A DNA stretch of 64,000 bases, taken from DASXMR01 sp036495525 (lineage in GTDB: Bacteria; Actinomycetota; Actinomycetes; Streptosporangiales; Streptosporangiaceae). A program made the position numbers and the translations under genes. This document shows positions 1 to 7,708 of the stretch, in pieces. A model generated the notes under the pieces. That model saw only the letters and a list, made by a program, of their open reading frames with translations, was not told where the DNA came from and searched no databases. Position 1 is the stretch's first letter, and each line of letters begins with the position of its first letter. Location: the NCBI GenBank assembly GCA_036495525.1, contig DASXMR010000076.1, forward strand, positions 56,982 to 120,981. Direction: 5' to 3'.

Positions 1-234
1 GGCGGCGGTGCCCCAGCCGACCAGGCCCTCGCCGCCTCTGGTCCACGCCACGGCGCCGGGATCAGGTAGCCGGGCAATCAGGTCGCCGGGGTCGGCGACC
101 GGCACGCTGCGCACGGTCAGCCGCCCTGGCGCACGCTCGTCTGCGTCGTCGTTCCGGGCTCCCACGCCTGCCAACTCTACGTGCGCGCTGCCGGGATGCC
201 GGACACGGGCGGCCGGGCAGCCGGCTGGTGCCAC
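1..234 (-). CDS. Isochorismate synthase-like protein, 5' part only
   Basis: The gene enters the window from its 5' end and runs off the left edge. The visible N-terminus contains RSVPVADPGDLIARLPDPG, then AWTRGGEGLVGWG, which matches the start of actinobacterial isochorismate synthases (MenF/EntC type, chorismate to isochorismate for menaquinone or siderophores). The chorismate-binding catalytic part lies outside, so the activity is inferred only from this N-terminal signature. The start is uncertain: GTG 234 is the longest reasonable choice and GTG 165 or TTG 174 are alternatives, none with a good ribosome site. It lies downstream of the radical SAM gene on the same strand, about 106 bases after its stop. 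Confidence 0.6.
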   Translation of the reverse strand, partial: MAPAGCPAARVRHPGSAHVELAGVGARNDDADERAPGRLTVRSVPVADPGDLIARLPDPGAVAWTRGGEGLVGWGTAA

Positions 235-340
235 CGCGGCGCGCCAGCCGCGGCACAGCCCGGCGCCGGCCGGCTCAGGCAGGCCGCGATGCAGGCGGGC
301 TCGGGCCGGCTGCGCGGTGATGGCGGCGGCCGGCCCCTGC

Positions 341-1414
341 TCACAGGAGGGAGAGCTGCTCTTGCTCCGGCCGCTCATCGCCGGGCCGTGCGCCGTCAGC
401 CGCCCGGTCCGGCTTCGGCGGCGTGATCCGGCGCGCAGCGGCCGGGCTCGCCCTGCCCACGCAGTACCGGGCGGCAAGCTCGCGCACCTGGCCGCTGATC
501 CGCTCGCTGTACCAGCGGGGCGCGTAGGCGCCGCGGCCGTACAGCTGCCGGTACCGCTCGGTCAGCTCCGGGTGCTCCCGGTCCAGCCAGCGGCCGAACC
601 ACTCGCGGGCACCGGGCCGCAGGTGCAGCACGATCGGCGTCACGTGCGCCGCGCCGGCCTCGGCTGCCAGCGCGACGGTGCGCTCCAGCTGGCTGGGCGA
701 GTCGGTGAGGAACGGCAGCACCGGGCCCATCAGCACGCCGCAGCGCAGCCCGCTTCCGGTCAGCGCGGCGCAGACCGCCAGCCTGCGCTCCGGGCTCGGC
801 GTGCCCGGCTCGACTGACCGGGAAAGCGATTTATCGACAAAACCGACGGATACATTGAGCCCCACGTCGGTGACCTGGGCGGCGTCTGCCAGCAGGTCCA
901 GGTCACGCAGGATCAGCGTCCCCTTGGTGAGGATGGAGAACGGGTTGCGCGCGTCACGCAGCGCGCCGATGATGCCGGGCATCAGCTGGTAGCGGCCCTC
1001 GGCGCGCTGGTAGCAGTCGACATTGGTACCCATCGCAATGTGCTCGCCCCGCCAGGCCCTGGCCGCCAGCTCTCGCCTGGCCAGCTCCGGCGCATTGACC
1101 TTGACCACGATGCGCGAGTCGAAGTCATGTCCGGAATCGAGATCGAGATAGGTATGCGTGCTGCGGGCAAAACAGTAAGTGCACGCGTGCGAGCAGCCCC
1201 GGTACGGGTTGATAGTCCAGCTGAACGCCATCCGCGATGTCGCCGGGACGCGGTTGATGATCGAGCGGGCGTGTATCTCATAGAACGTCTTGCCGTGAAA
1301 GCCTGGTGTGTCGAAGGTGCGCGCCACGGTCTCCCGGCCGAACAGCGCGGGTGGCTGACCGCTGTCGCGCTCCTGTCCGGTTGCTGGCTCAAGCCGCAGG
1401 CTGTCCCATCGCAT
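341..1414 (-). CDS. Rv2578c-family radical SAM protein (spore photoproduct lyase-like)
   Basis: A 357-residue protein with the 4Fe-4S motif CSHACTYC (C-x3-C-x2-C) in RGCSHACTYCFAR, the signature of the Rv2578c/SPL-like radical SAM family. The cluster binds S-adenosylmethionine. By family, a nucleic-acid repair or modification role is likely, but the substrate is unknown. Conserved segments include FHGKTFYEIHARSIINRVP before the cluster and NPFSILTKGTLILRD after it. An ATG at 1450 is in frame, but MRWDSLRLE at 1414 matches family N-termini, and an SOS-like box at 1426-1441 lies between the two ATGs, so I chose 1414. The C-terminal 40 residues are low-complexity and charged. Likely induced by DNA damage if the box is real. 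Confidence 0.88.
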   Translation of the reverse strand: MRWDSLRLEPATGQERDSGQPPALFGRETVARTFDTPGFHGKTFYEIHARSIINRVPATSRMAFSWTINPYRGCSHACTYCFARSTHTYLDLDSGHDFDSRIVVKVNAPELARRELAARAWRGEHIAMGTNVDCYQRAEGRYQLMPGIIGALRDARNPFSILTKGTLILRDLDLLADAAQVTDVGLNVSVGFVDKSLSRSVEPGTPSPERRLAVCAALTGSGLRCGVLMGPVLPFLTDSPSQLERTVALAAEAGAAHVTPIVLHLRPGAREWFGRWLDREHPELTERYRQLYGRGAYAPRWYSERISGQVRELAARYCVGRASPAAARRITPPKPDRAADGARPGDERPEQEQLSLL

Positions 1415-1425
1415 GCGGGCTAGAA

Positions 1426-1441
1426 TAGAATAAACGTTCGA
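1426..1441 (-). promoter_or_regulatory. LexA/SOS-like box upstream of the radical SAM gene
   Basis: Read on the minus strand this is TCGAACGTTTATTCTA. The actinobacterial SOS box consensus is TCGAAC-N4-GTTCGA; the first half-site is perfect and the second matches 4 of 6. It ends 12 bases before ATG 1414 and overlaps an AT-rich TATTCTA that could be a -10 box, so LexA bound here would block the promoter. The assignment is by motif only. Confidence 0.45.
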
Positions 1442-1538
1442 ATAGCTCAAGCCGCCCGCGCTGCGCGCTCCGCGCTGTGCGGCCGGCCGGCCTCAAGCTT
1501 CCCCTGACCGAGCCGATGTTCTGCGCCGGCTAGGTTCC

Positions 1539-1669
1539 GCAGCGGCTGAATTTGGCTTACGCTGCAGAGCAAAGAACGGGTAAAACCCGTCCGGCGGGGA
1601 AAGCCGAGAGAGCGGCCGCCGGCTGGATTTCTCGGCGCCGGCGGCCAGCTGGTGGCCTGGAGGTGGAGC
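1539..1669 (+). promoter_or_regulatory. Folded 5' leader of the DUF3040 gene, possible RNA regulator
   Basis: Three successive perfect inverted repeats precede the start codon: GCAGCG/CGCTGC (1539-1565), ACGGGT-AAA-ACCCGT (1576-1590) and GCCGAGA/TCTCGGC (1603-1636). Purine-rich unpaired segments (GAGCAAAGA and GGGGAAA) sit between them. The last stem ends about 20 bases before the GGAGG ribosome site at 1659-1663. The layout recalls a riboswitch, loosely a GEMM-type leader, but I could not match a known class with confidence. Confidence 0.35.
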
Positions 1670-2029
1670 GTGGCGCTTTCCATGGAAGAGCAGCGCATCC
1701 TGGACGAGATGGAAGTCAGGCTCACCGACGATGATCCCGGTCTCGCCGCCCGCCTGGCCTCGTTCGGCCGGCCAGGCCTCAGCGCGATGTGGCAGTCAGG
1801 ACGGCTGCGCCTGCCCGCGCTGCTAGTAGCCGTCGGCCTGGTCGCGATCGTGGCGCTGATGGCCTACTCGACGATCGCCGTCCGCACCAGCGTGGCCAGG
1901 CAGGAAGCCGCCCGCCACCAGCCGCCTCCTGCCTCGCGGGTGACGCAGGCCAGCACGGCCCGCGCCGTCCCGTCCGCGCATCACTCCGTGGCGAAGGAGT
2001 TCGGCCCGCCTGGCAGGGTCGCCGAGTAG
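1670..2029 (+). CDS. DUF3040 domain membrane protein
   Basis: A 119-residue protein that begins VALSMEEQRILDEMEVRLTD, the usual N-terminus of actinobacterial DUF3040 proteins. It is followed by DDPGLAARLASFGRP and one strong hydrophobic helix around residues 45-66, then a short polar tail rich in Ala, His and Pro. Normal members have one or two membrane helices and unknown function. GTG 1670 has GGAGG six bases upstream; an in-frame ATG lies at 1682. The gene is monocistronic and divergent from the radical SAM gene. The first helix is preceded by a soluble N-terminal segment likely in the cytoplasm. Confidence 0.8.
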   Translation: MALSMEEQRILDEMEVRLTDDDPGLAARLASFGRPGLSAMWQSGRLRLPALLVAVGLVAIVALMAYSTIAVRTSVARQEAARHQPPPASRVTQASTARAVPSAHHSVAKEFGPPGRVAE

Positions 2030-2122
2030 CTGGCCGGCCAGGCTCGGCTGGACGCCGCGGCGAAGGCTGTGCAGCAGGTCGGCCGGGGCTGGCCGCAGCG
2101 CCACTGCCGCCAGGGCGCGGGA

Positions 2123-2626
2123 TCAGGACTCGCGCCACAACTGCAGCAGGTACTGCTCCAGGCCCTCGAGGGTCTTCCTGGCCTGCTGGAACTCGTCGCT
2201 GAGCGGATCGCAGTCCATCTCGTACAGCTCGCCGTAGCGGCGTACCGCCTCGGCGCGGTTCCTGGTGTAGACCCGCACGCCGTAGTCGCCGACGCCGCCT
2301 GACAGCCGCAGCCCGCGAACCGCGTGACCGGCGACGCCCATGTCGACGCTGAGGTGCCCGCGCAGGTAAAGCACGCACTTGGCCTCGTCCTCGTAGCCGT
2401 CGCTGAACGGCGGCGGCGCGTCGTCCCACTCCTCGATGATGAGCTGCACGCTGACATGCTGCTGTCCGGTCGAGACGAGCAGCTGCTCGCGGCCCGAGCT
2501 GATCAGCGAGCCGACGGGAACCGCCGGGCCGCCCGGGCCGTCGGGATCCGCAGCCGGGTCGTGCACCTGGAACATGCTGCGCTCCGGGAAGACCGGCATC
2601 TCCAGCCGAAGCAGCCTGCGACTCAC
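2123..2626 (-). CDS. Conserved hypothetical soluble protein
   Basis: A 167-residue acidic protein with no signal peptide or membrane segment. GTG 2626 is chosen because GGAGGGGGGACC directly precedes it. The N-terminus (SRRLLRLEMPVFPERS) is followed by a beta-rich part and a C-terminal helix with LSDEFQQARKTLEGLEQYLL. Asp/Glu are frequent in the middle. I do not recognise the family. It is divergent from the epoxide hydrolase gene, with a 6-bp inverted repeat (2682-2704) in the shared upstream region. Confidence 0.65.
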   Translation of the reverse strand: MSRRLLRLEMPVFPERSMFQVHDPAADPDGPGGPAVPVGSLISSGREQLLVSTGQQHVSVQLIIEEWDDAPPPFSDGYEDEAKCVLYLRGHLSVDMGVAGHAVRGLRLSGGVGDYGVRVYTRNRAEAVRRYGELYEMDCDPLSDEFQQARKTLEGLEQYLLQLWRES

Positions 2627-2681
2627 GGTCCCCCCTCCGCGGAGACAGTTCCTCCGGTACAGCATCCCCTGCCAGCGGCCA

Positions 2682-2704
2682 TTATGCGCCGCCAATGGGC
2701 ATAA
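2682..2704. promoter_or_regulatory. Inverted repeat in divergent promoter region
   Basis: TTATGC and GCATAA are separated by 11 bases, in the only AT-rich part of the region between two divergent genes (2626 and 2886). It could be an operator for either gene. No regulator gene is adjacent, so the binding protein is unknown. Confidence 0.25.
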
Positions 2705-2885
2705 AGATGCAGTATGACGCTGGGTGAGCGGAACGTGACTGCGCTGCCGGGCGACTGCATGGCCACCGGGCCCGCCTGCGCGAGACGGCGAACGCTGCCC
2801 ACCGCTGGCCCGGCTGGCGCCGCGGCCCTGGCGGGCGGCGGCCGCCCGCTGGCCCGGCCTGCGGCGTGCGGCTATTGTGCTCGAA

Positions 2886-3893
2886 ATGGCGCCCAGTGCG
2901 GCCGAGCCGCCCATTACCCACCGGTTCGTCGACGCCGGCGGGCTGCGCATGCACATCGCCGAGGCGGGCACCGGGCCGCTGGTGCTGCTGCTGCACGGTT
3001 TCCCGGAGAGCTGGTACTCCTGGCGCCACCAGCTCGCCGCCCTGGCAGCGGCCGGCCTGCACGCGGTGGCGCCGGACCAGCGGGGCTACTGCCGCACCGG
3101 GCCGCCTGGCGGGCCTGGTGCTGCGAACCGGGTCGAGGACTACACGATCCTGCACCTGACCGGCGATGTCATCGCGCTGATGGACGCGCTGGGGGAGGAG
3201 CAGGCCGTGGTGGCCGGGCACGATTGGGGCGCGCCAGTCGCCTGGCATACCGCGCTGCTGCGGCCCGACCGGGTACGCGGCGTCATCGGGCTGAGCGTGC
3301 CGTACCGACCGCGCGGCGGCAGGCGGCCGCTGGACGCCATGCGCGCCGCCGCGGGTGACGGCTTCTACATGGTGTACTTCCAGCAGCCTGGCGTCGCCGA
3401 CGCCGAGCTGAGCGCTGACCCGCCGGCTACCTTCCGCCGCCTGCTGTCGGCGGCGTCGGGCGATGCAGTGGCCGGGTCGCCGGCCGGGTGGCCAGGCGTG
3501 GTCCGGCCCGGCGGCGGGTTCCTTGACCTGTGCCCTGAGCCGGAGGCACTGCCCGGCTGGCTCACCGCGGCGGATGTCGCCTGCTTCGTCGCTGACTATG
3601 CCGGCTCGGGCTTCACCGGCCCGCTGAACTGGTACCGCAACCTGGACCGCAACTGGGAGCTGACCGCACCCTGGCAGCACGCCCAGGTCAACGTCCCTGC
3701 GCTGTACCTCGGCGGTGACCATGACCTGGTCGTCGCGGTATCCGGCGGCCGCGAGATGCTGCCGCGGCTGCGGTCAGCGATCCCGCAGCTGCGGGACGCG
3801 GTGCTGCTGCCCGGCTGCGGTCACTGGACCCAGCAGGAGCGGCCGGCCGAGGTCAGCAGCGCCATGCTGGGCTTCATCGGCGATCTCGGCTAG
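2886..3893 (+). CDS. Alpha/beta hydrolase, epoxide hydrolase type
   Basis: A 335-residue soluble enzyme. HGFPESWYSWRHQ (from residue 37) is the epoxide hydrolase oxyanion and HGxP motif. GHDWGAPVAWH around residue 115 carries the nucleophilic Asp, FTGPLNWYRN supplies a cap-domain Tyr, and GCGHWTQQERP near the C-terminus carries the catalytic His. An acid residue lies in GGDHDLVV. The family opens epoxides to diols through an ester intermediate; the substrate is unknown. ATG 2886 is preferred over GTG 2877 three codons earlier. A cytochrome P450 follows 80 bases downstream on the same strand, so an oxidise-then-hydrolyse pair is plausible but not shown. Confidence 0.88.
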   Translation: MAPSAAEPPITHRFVDAGGLRMHIAEAGTGPLVLLLHGFPESWYSWRHQLAALAAAGLHAVAPDQRGYCRTGPPGGPGAANRVEDYTILHLTGDVIALMDALGEEQAVVAGHDWGAPVAWHTALLRPDRVRGVIGLSVPYRPRGGRRPLDAMRAAAGDGFYMVYFQQPGVADAELSADPPATFRRLLSAASGDAVAGSPAGWPGVVRPGGGFLDLCPEPEALPGWLTAADVACFVADYAGSGFTGPLNWYRNLDRNWELTAPWQHAQVNVPALYLGGDHDLVVAVSGGREMLPRLRSAIPQLRDAVLLPGCGHWTQQERPAEVSSAMLGFIGDLG

Positions 3894-3973
3894 CCAGGCG
3901 GCGGGGCCTGGCGGCTAGAGCCAGGCCGGCTGGCTCTTGCGGCGCCCCGGCCGGCCAGGAGACCTTTAGCTGC

Positions 3974-5188
3974 ATGACCCTCGTCACGGACCTTGACCTC
4001 CCCCTGCTCGACTACGGCGCCGACGCGCTGGACGGCGATGCCTACCATGAGCGGCTGGCCGAGCTGCGGACCCAGGCCAGGGACGGCTGGCTGGCCCGCT
4101 CGCCGCTGTCGCTGGTCGTCGTCGACCGCGAGTCGGCAGAGTTCTTCCTGCGCACCCGCTCGGCCGCCTTCCCCGGCCCGCAGATCGCCGACCTGTTCGG
4201 GGTCACGGCCGGCCTGCTGCGCGAGCAGATCGACGAGAACATCCTGAACCAGCAGGGCGACCGGCACCGGCGGCTGCGCTCCCTGGTCGGGCCCGCGTTC
4301 ACCGCACGGGCCGCTGACCGCCAGCGCCCGGTCATGCGCGAGTTCCTCAGCCAGCTCTGGGCGCCGCTAGCCGGGGCCGGTCAGTGCGACGCCGTCACCG
4401 CGCTGGCCAAGCCGTACCCGTCGCTGACCATCGCCGCTGTTCTCGGCGCGCCGCTGCCGGACGCGCCGCGACTGCATGACTGGTCGACCTGGGTGCAGCG
4501 GCAGTTCGACATCACCGCGCTCGCCAGCCAGCTCGCCGACATGGAGAGCAAGGTCGCCGAGGCCTACGGCTACGTTCAGGAGCTGCTCGCCCGGCGTGCC
4601 AGCGAGCCGGGCGACGACCTGATCACCGCGCTGCTGTCAGCCAGTGAGGGCGGCGACCGGCTGTCCGGCGAGGAGTGCATCAACCTCGTCCTCAACGTCA
4701 TCGCCGGCGGCATCGACACCACCCAGGCGCAGCTGTCGCACGCGCTGCGGCTGTTCGCGGCGCACCCCCGGCAGTGGGAGCTGCTCGCCAGCCAGCCGGC
4801 CCTGGTGCCGGCGGCGGTGCAGGAGGTGCTACGGCACGAGCCGATCACGCCGTTCACCGCGCGCATCTGCCTCGAGCAGATCGAGCACCGCGGCGTCACC
4901 TTCCCGGCCGGCAGCATCGTCGCGATCTGCGCGGAGCGTGGCAACCGTGAGCAGGAAGGCGGCGAGGGCTTCGATATCACCGCGCAGCGCGACGCCAGGC
5001 TGCTGACCTTCGGCGCCGGCCCGCACTTCTGCCTCGGGGCCAACCTGGCCAGGGCCGAGCTCGAGGAGGCGCTGCTTTTCCTGCCGCCGCGGATGACGGG
5101 CCTGGCCGCTGACGGGCCGGCGAAGCTCGGCAGCGTCGAGGGCATCTACGGCATCGACGCGCTGCCGCTGCGCTGGCTGGCCGGCTAG
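3974..5188 (+). CDS. Cytochrome P450
   Basis: A 404-residue bacterial class I P450. The I-helix oxygen motif is AGGIDTT, the ExxR motif lies in EVLRHEP, and the haem loop is FGAGPHFCLGANLAR with Cys353 as the axial ligand. It has no membrane anchor and needs a ferredoxin and reductase. No ferredoxin is adjacent; the nearest are the 3Fe-4S ferredoxin at 19.6 kb and the MOSC-reductase fusion at 38 kb. The start ATG has AGGAGA upstream. Its stop overlaps the convergent ParA-like gene by 4 bases. The substrate is unknown; the upstream epoxide hydrolase suggests an epoxide-producing reaction. Confidence 0.93.
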   Translation: MTLVTDLDLPLLDYGADALDGDAYHERLAELRTQARDGWLARSPLSLVVVDRESAEFFLRTRSAAFPGPQIADLFGVTAGLLREQIDENILNQQGDRHRRLRSLVGPAFTARAADRQRPVMREFLSQLWAPLAGAGQCDAVTALAKPYPSLTIAAVLGAPLPDAPRLHDWSTWVQRQFDITALASQLADMESKVAEAYGYVQELLARRASEPGDDLITALLSASEGGDRLSGEECINLVLNVIAGGIDTTQAQLSHALRLFAAHPRQWELLASQPALVPAAVQEVLRHEPITPFTARICLEQIEHRGVTFPAGSIVAICAERGNREQEGGEGFDITAQRDARLLTFGAGPHFCLGANLARAELEEALLFLPPRMTGLAADGPAKLGSVEGIYGIDALPLRWLAG

Positions 5189-5952
5189 CCGGCCAGCCGC
5201 GGTGCTGGCAGGCAGGCCCTGGAGCGTGCCTCGCGCCACAACTCGGAATAGCGGCGCCCGGCCAGGCTGCGCGGGGAGAAAGCCGTCACCGGCGCTCGCT
5301 CGACCGACATCCGCTCGATGATCGACAGGGCCGGGATCACCGTCGCGGCGACGTCGGAGCGCTGTCCTGGCAGCTGCGCGGCGATGTCCAGGTGCAGCCG
5401 CTTGCGCCGGTCGATCATGGAGAAGAACGCGAGGACGGCCGGCCGGTGCCGGTCAAGCTCCGCGATGAAGCCGGTCAGCTGGTCAAGGGTGCGCACCGAC
5501 AGCGTCGTCGGGATCAGCGGTACCAGCACGATGTCGGCGGCGGCCAGCACGCTCTCGGACAGCAGCGAGATGCCCGGCGGGCAGTCAAGGAAGATGACGT
5601 CGTACTCGGCCTGCAGGGGCGCCAGCAGGGCAGCCAGTCGCCTGGCCGGCTTGCGGGCCGCGTCGAGCACCAGGTCCATGTTCCGGTAGGTGAAGTCGGC
5701 CGGCAGCAGGTCCAGGTTGTCGAAGTCGGTGCCCTTGATCGCGTCGTCGACCGGGCGCTTGCCCGCGATGAGCGCCTTGCCGCCGCCCTTGACCCGCGGC
5801 TTGATCCGGAACAGGAAGCTGGCCGCGCCCTGCGGGTCCAGGTCCCACAGCAGTACCCGGTAACCCTCGCTGGCGGCCAGGTAGGCCAGGTTGACCGCGG
5901 TCGCGGTCTTGCCGACGCCGCCTTTGATGTTGTAGGTCGCGAAAATCTTCAC
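5185..5952 (-). CDS. Orphan ParA/MinD-family ATPase
   Basis: A 255-residue P-loop ATPase. The deviant Walker A is KGGVGKT at residues 10-16, with the signature Lys10. DLDPQGAAS is the Walker A' segment and VIFLDCPPG the Walker B. The family forms ATP sandwich dimers that bind DNA or membrane and position plasmids, chromosomes or protein cargo. No ParB or parS-like gene is adjacent. GTG 5952 overlaps the stop of the CYTH/CHAD gene (GTGA), so the two are translationally coupled. That pairing suggests the ATPase positions whatever the CHAD protein binds, possibly polyphosphate granules. A general chromosome role cannot be excluded. Confidence 0.88.
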   Translation of the reverse strand: MKIFATYNIKGGVGKTATAVNLAYLAASEGYRVLLWDLDPQGAASFLFRIKPRVKGGGKALIAGKRPVDDAIKGTDFDNLDLLPADFTYRNMDLVLDAARKPARRLAALLAPLQAEYDVIFLDCPPGISLLSESVLAAADIVLVPLIPTTLSVRTLDQLTGFIAELDRHRPAVLAFFSMIDRRKRLHLDIAAQLPGQRSDVAATVIPALSIIERMSVERAPVTAFSPRSLAGRRYSELWREARSRACLPAPRLAG

Positions 5953-7532
5953 CTGGCCGCCACCGGAGCCGGAGTCAGCGCCTGGATCCTTCCCTGGCTG
6001 GCCGGCCGGGCGAAGTCGGCGAACCGCCCGGCGAAGTCGGCCCGCGCCTGCCGCTGACGCCGGGTGAGCCCGGCCGCTATCTCGCCCATCGCCAGCAGTG
6101 TGGCAGCCGGCGCGCTGCGCTGCCGCATCATCTGCTCGGCGTAGGCGCGGATCTCGCCGCACTGCACCTCGGTGTCCTGGAACTCGCCGAGGCAGTCCTG
6201 CAGGCTCTTCAGCTCGCGGACGGCTTGCCAGTGCTGGGCCGGGTCGTGCAGCGAGCCGAAGATCTCCAGCGCGTACCGCAGCTCCTTGCACCGCTTGCGC
6301 AGCTCGTGCAAGCTCGCGGCGGGGGAGGACGCGGTGATCGCGCCGCCGTCGGTGACGACCCGCTGCCGCGCCCGCTCGATCCTGATGCCTGCGAGCCGGG
6401 CCGTGCTCGGGCGGCGCCGGCCGGCGCCGCCCAGCTCGGCCAGTGCCTCGCGCCAGCCGGCGGTCAGCCGGGAGAACCTGGCCGAGCGCAGCCCCCTGAC
6501 CAGGTCGCGCCGGGCAGCTTCCCGGCCCCGCTCCAGGTGGGCGCGGAATGGCTCCAGGTCCTGGCTGGTGCCGGCCTCCAGCCCGGCTGCCATGGCGGGG
6601 AAGCCGAGCAGGTAGACATCCAGGTCCCTGGCCGGCGTCGTCAGGTCGCCGAGCCACTTGAACTCGCGGCGGAACTGGTCCGACATGGCTCGTGGCAGCA
6701 CGGGCGCGGCGAGCTTCAGCGCCGACCGGGTGCGCCGCACGGCCACCCGGAGATCGTGCAGGAACTCGGTGTCCAGGTCACGCACTGTCCCGCTGACGTT
6801 GGCCAGCAGCGTGTCAAGCAGCGCGCCGCAGACAAGCGCCACCGAGGTGGCGGCTGGCGCGGCCGGCCCTAGAGCGACGTCGATCCTGCCGGTATAGTCG
6901 CCCGGCCGCCGCCCGGCCGCGGCCAGCGCCATGTCCAGCGCGGGCGCCGAGCTGGCCCGCACGCCGGGCACCGCGGCCAGCGCCTCGGCGAGGCGGTCGG
7001 CCTGCGGCTGGTAGCCGCGCAGCGGCCGGACCGACAGCCGCGGCGCCGCGGTCGCTGACTGCGGGAAGGTGACCGACATCCGGTCCACGCTCACCTTCGC
7101 GACCGTCTTGGCGTCGGCGTTCAGTAGCCGCATGTCGCTCAGCCGGCTGGTCGCCCTGGCGACCGGCAGCAGCGCCCGGACGCCAGCGACCGGCTCGAGC
7201 CGTGCGCGCAGCGGGCCGTCAGGCAGCTTGCCGAGCAAGGCGGGCCAGCTGACCCGCTCGCCGGCCGGGACCTGCTGCACCGCGAGCACCTCGCCGTCGC
7301 GGCCGGTCAGCATCAGCTGCGCAGGGCCGGTACTGCCGCAGACCTGCTCCAGCGTCAGGCCGGACCGGTAGAGCCGCCAGTCGAAGGTATCCAGCCAGGT
7401 GCGCCGCAGGGTGTGCTTCCTGCCCCCGTTGGCCAGGCTGAGCTTGCTGCCGGGCTGCGCCAGCGCCAGCGCCTGCTCGCAATCTGGCCCGCGCGAGGCG
7501 TCCAGCAGATACTCTCGCTGGGCATTCTGCAC
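5949..7532 (-). CDS. CYTH and CHAD domain protein
   Basis: A 527-residue protein. Residues 1-190 form a CYTH-like tunnel domain and about 215-500 a CHAD domain with the helical, His/Arg/Lys-rich surface (FLHDLRVAVRRTRSALKL and LHELRKRCKELRYALEIF). CHAD domains bind polyphosphate and target polyphosphate granules. The CYTH part has lost the clear ExExK start motif (REYLLD instead), so triphosphatase activity is doubtful. It is the first gene of an operon with an overlapping ParA-like ATPase. The region upstream (7533-7708) is AT-rich for this genome and probably carries the promoters of this gene and of the divergent gene at 7709. Confidence 0.88.
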   Translation of the reverse strand: MQNAQREYLLDASRGPDCEQALALAQPGSKLSLANGGRKHTLRRTWLDTFDWRLYRSGLTLEQVCGSTGPAQLMLTGRDGEVLAVQQVPAGERVSWPALLGKLPDGPLRARLEPVAGVRALLPVARATSRLSDMRLLNADAKTVAKVSVDRMSVTFPQSATAAPRLSVRPLRGYQPQADRLAEALAAVPGVRASSAPALDMALAAAGRRPGDYTGRIDVALGPAAPAATSVALVCGALLDTLLANVSGTVRDLDTEFLHDLRVAVRRTRSALKLAAPVLPRAMSDQFRREFKWLGDLTTPARDLDVYLLGFPAMAAGLEAGTSQDLEPFRAHLERGREAARRDLVRGLRSARFSRLTAGWREALAELGGAGRRRPSTARLAGIRIERARQRVVTDGGAITASSPAASLHELRKRCKELRYALEIFGSLHDPAQHWQAVRELKSLQDCLGEFQDTEVQCGEIRAYAEQMMRQRSAPAATLLAMGEIAAGLTRRQRQARADFAGRFADFARPASQGRIQALTPAPVAAR

Positions 7533-7708
7533 CTGTTGGCCCTCATTATCTCAAACCAGGAGCAATCGCTCCAGACATGTATTCAACCGGTCATTGAAGG
7601 TGAATAATAGGTTAACTAATCTACCAGCGACGCTGGGCTGGCGACCAGACCGCGCAGGCCACGGGCCTGGTCCTGCCGGGTCGTCCTGATCGCGTTTAGC
7701 ATCTGATA

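Noticed and set aside
8..817. 269-codon plus-strand frame at the left edge
   Set aside because: It overlaps the isochorismate synthase-like and radical SAM genes on the opposite strand, both of which have family signatures.
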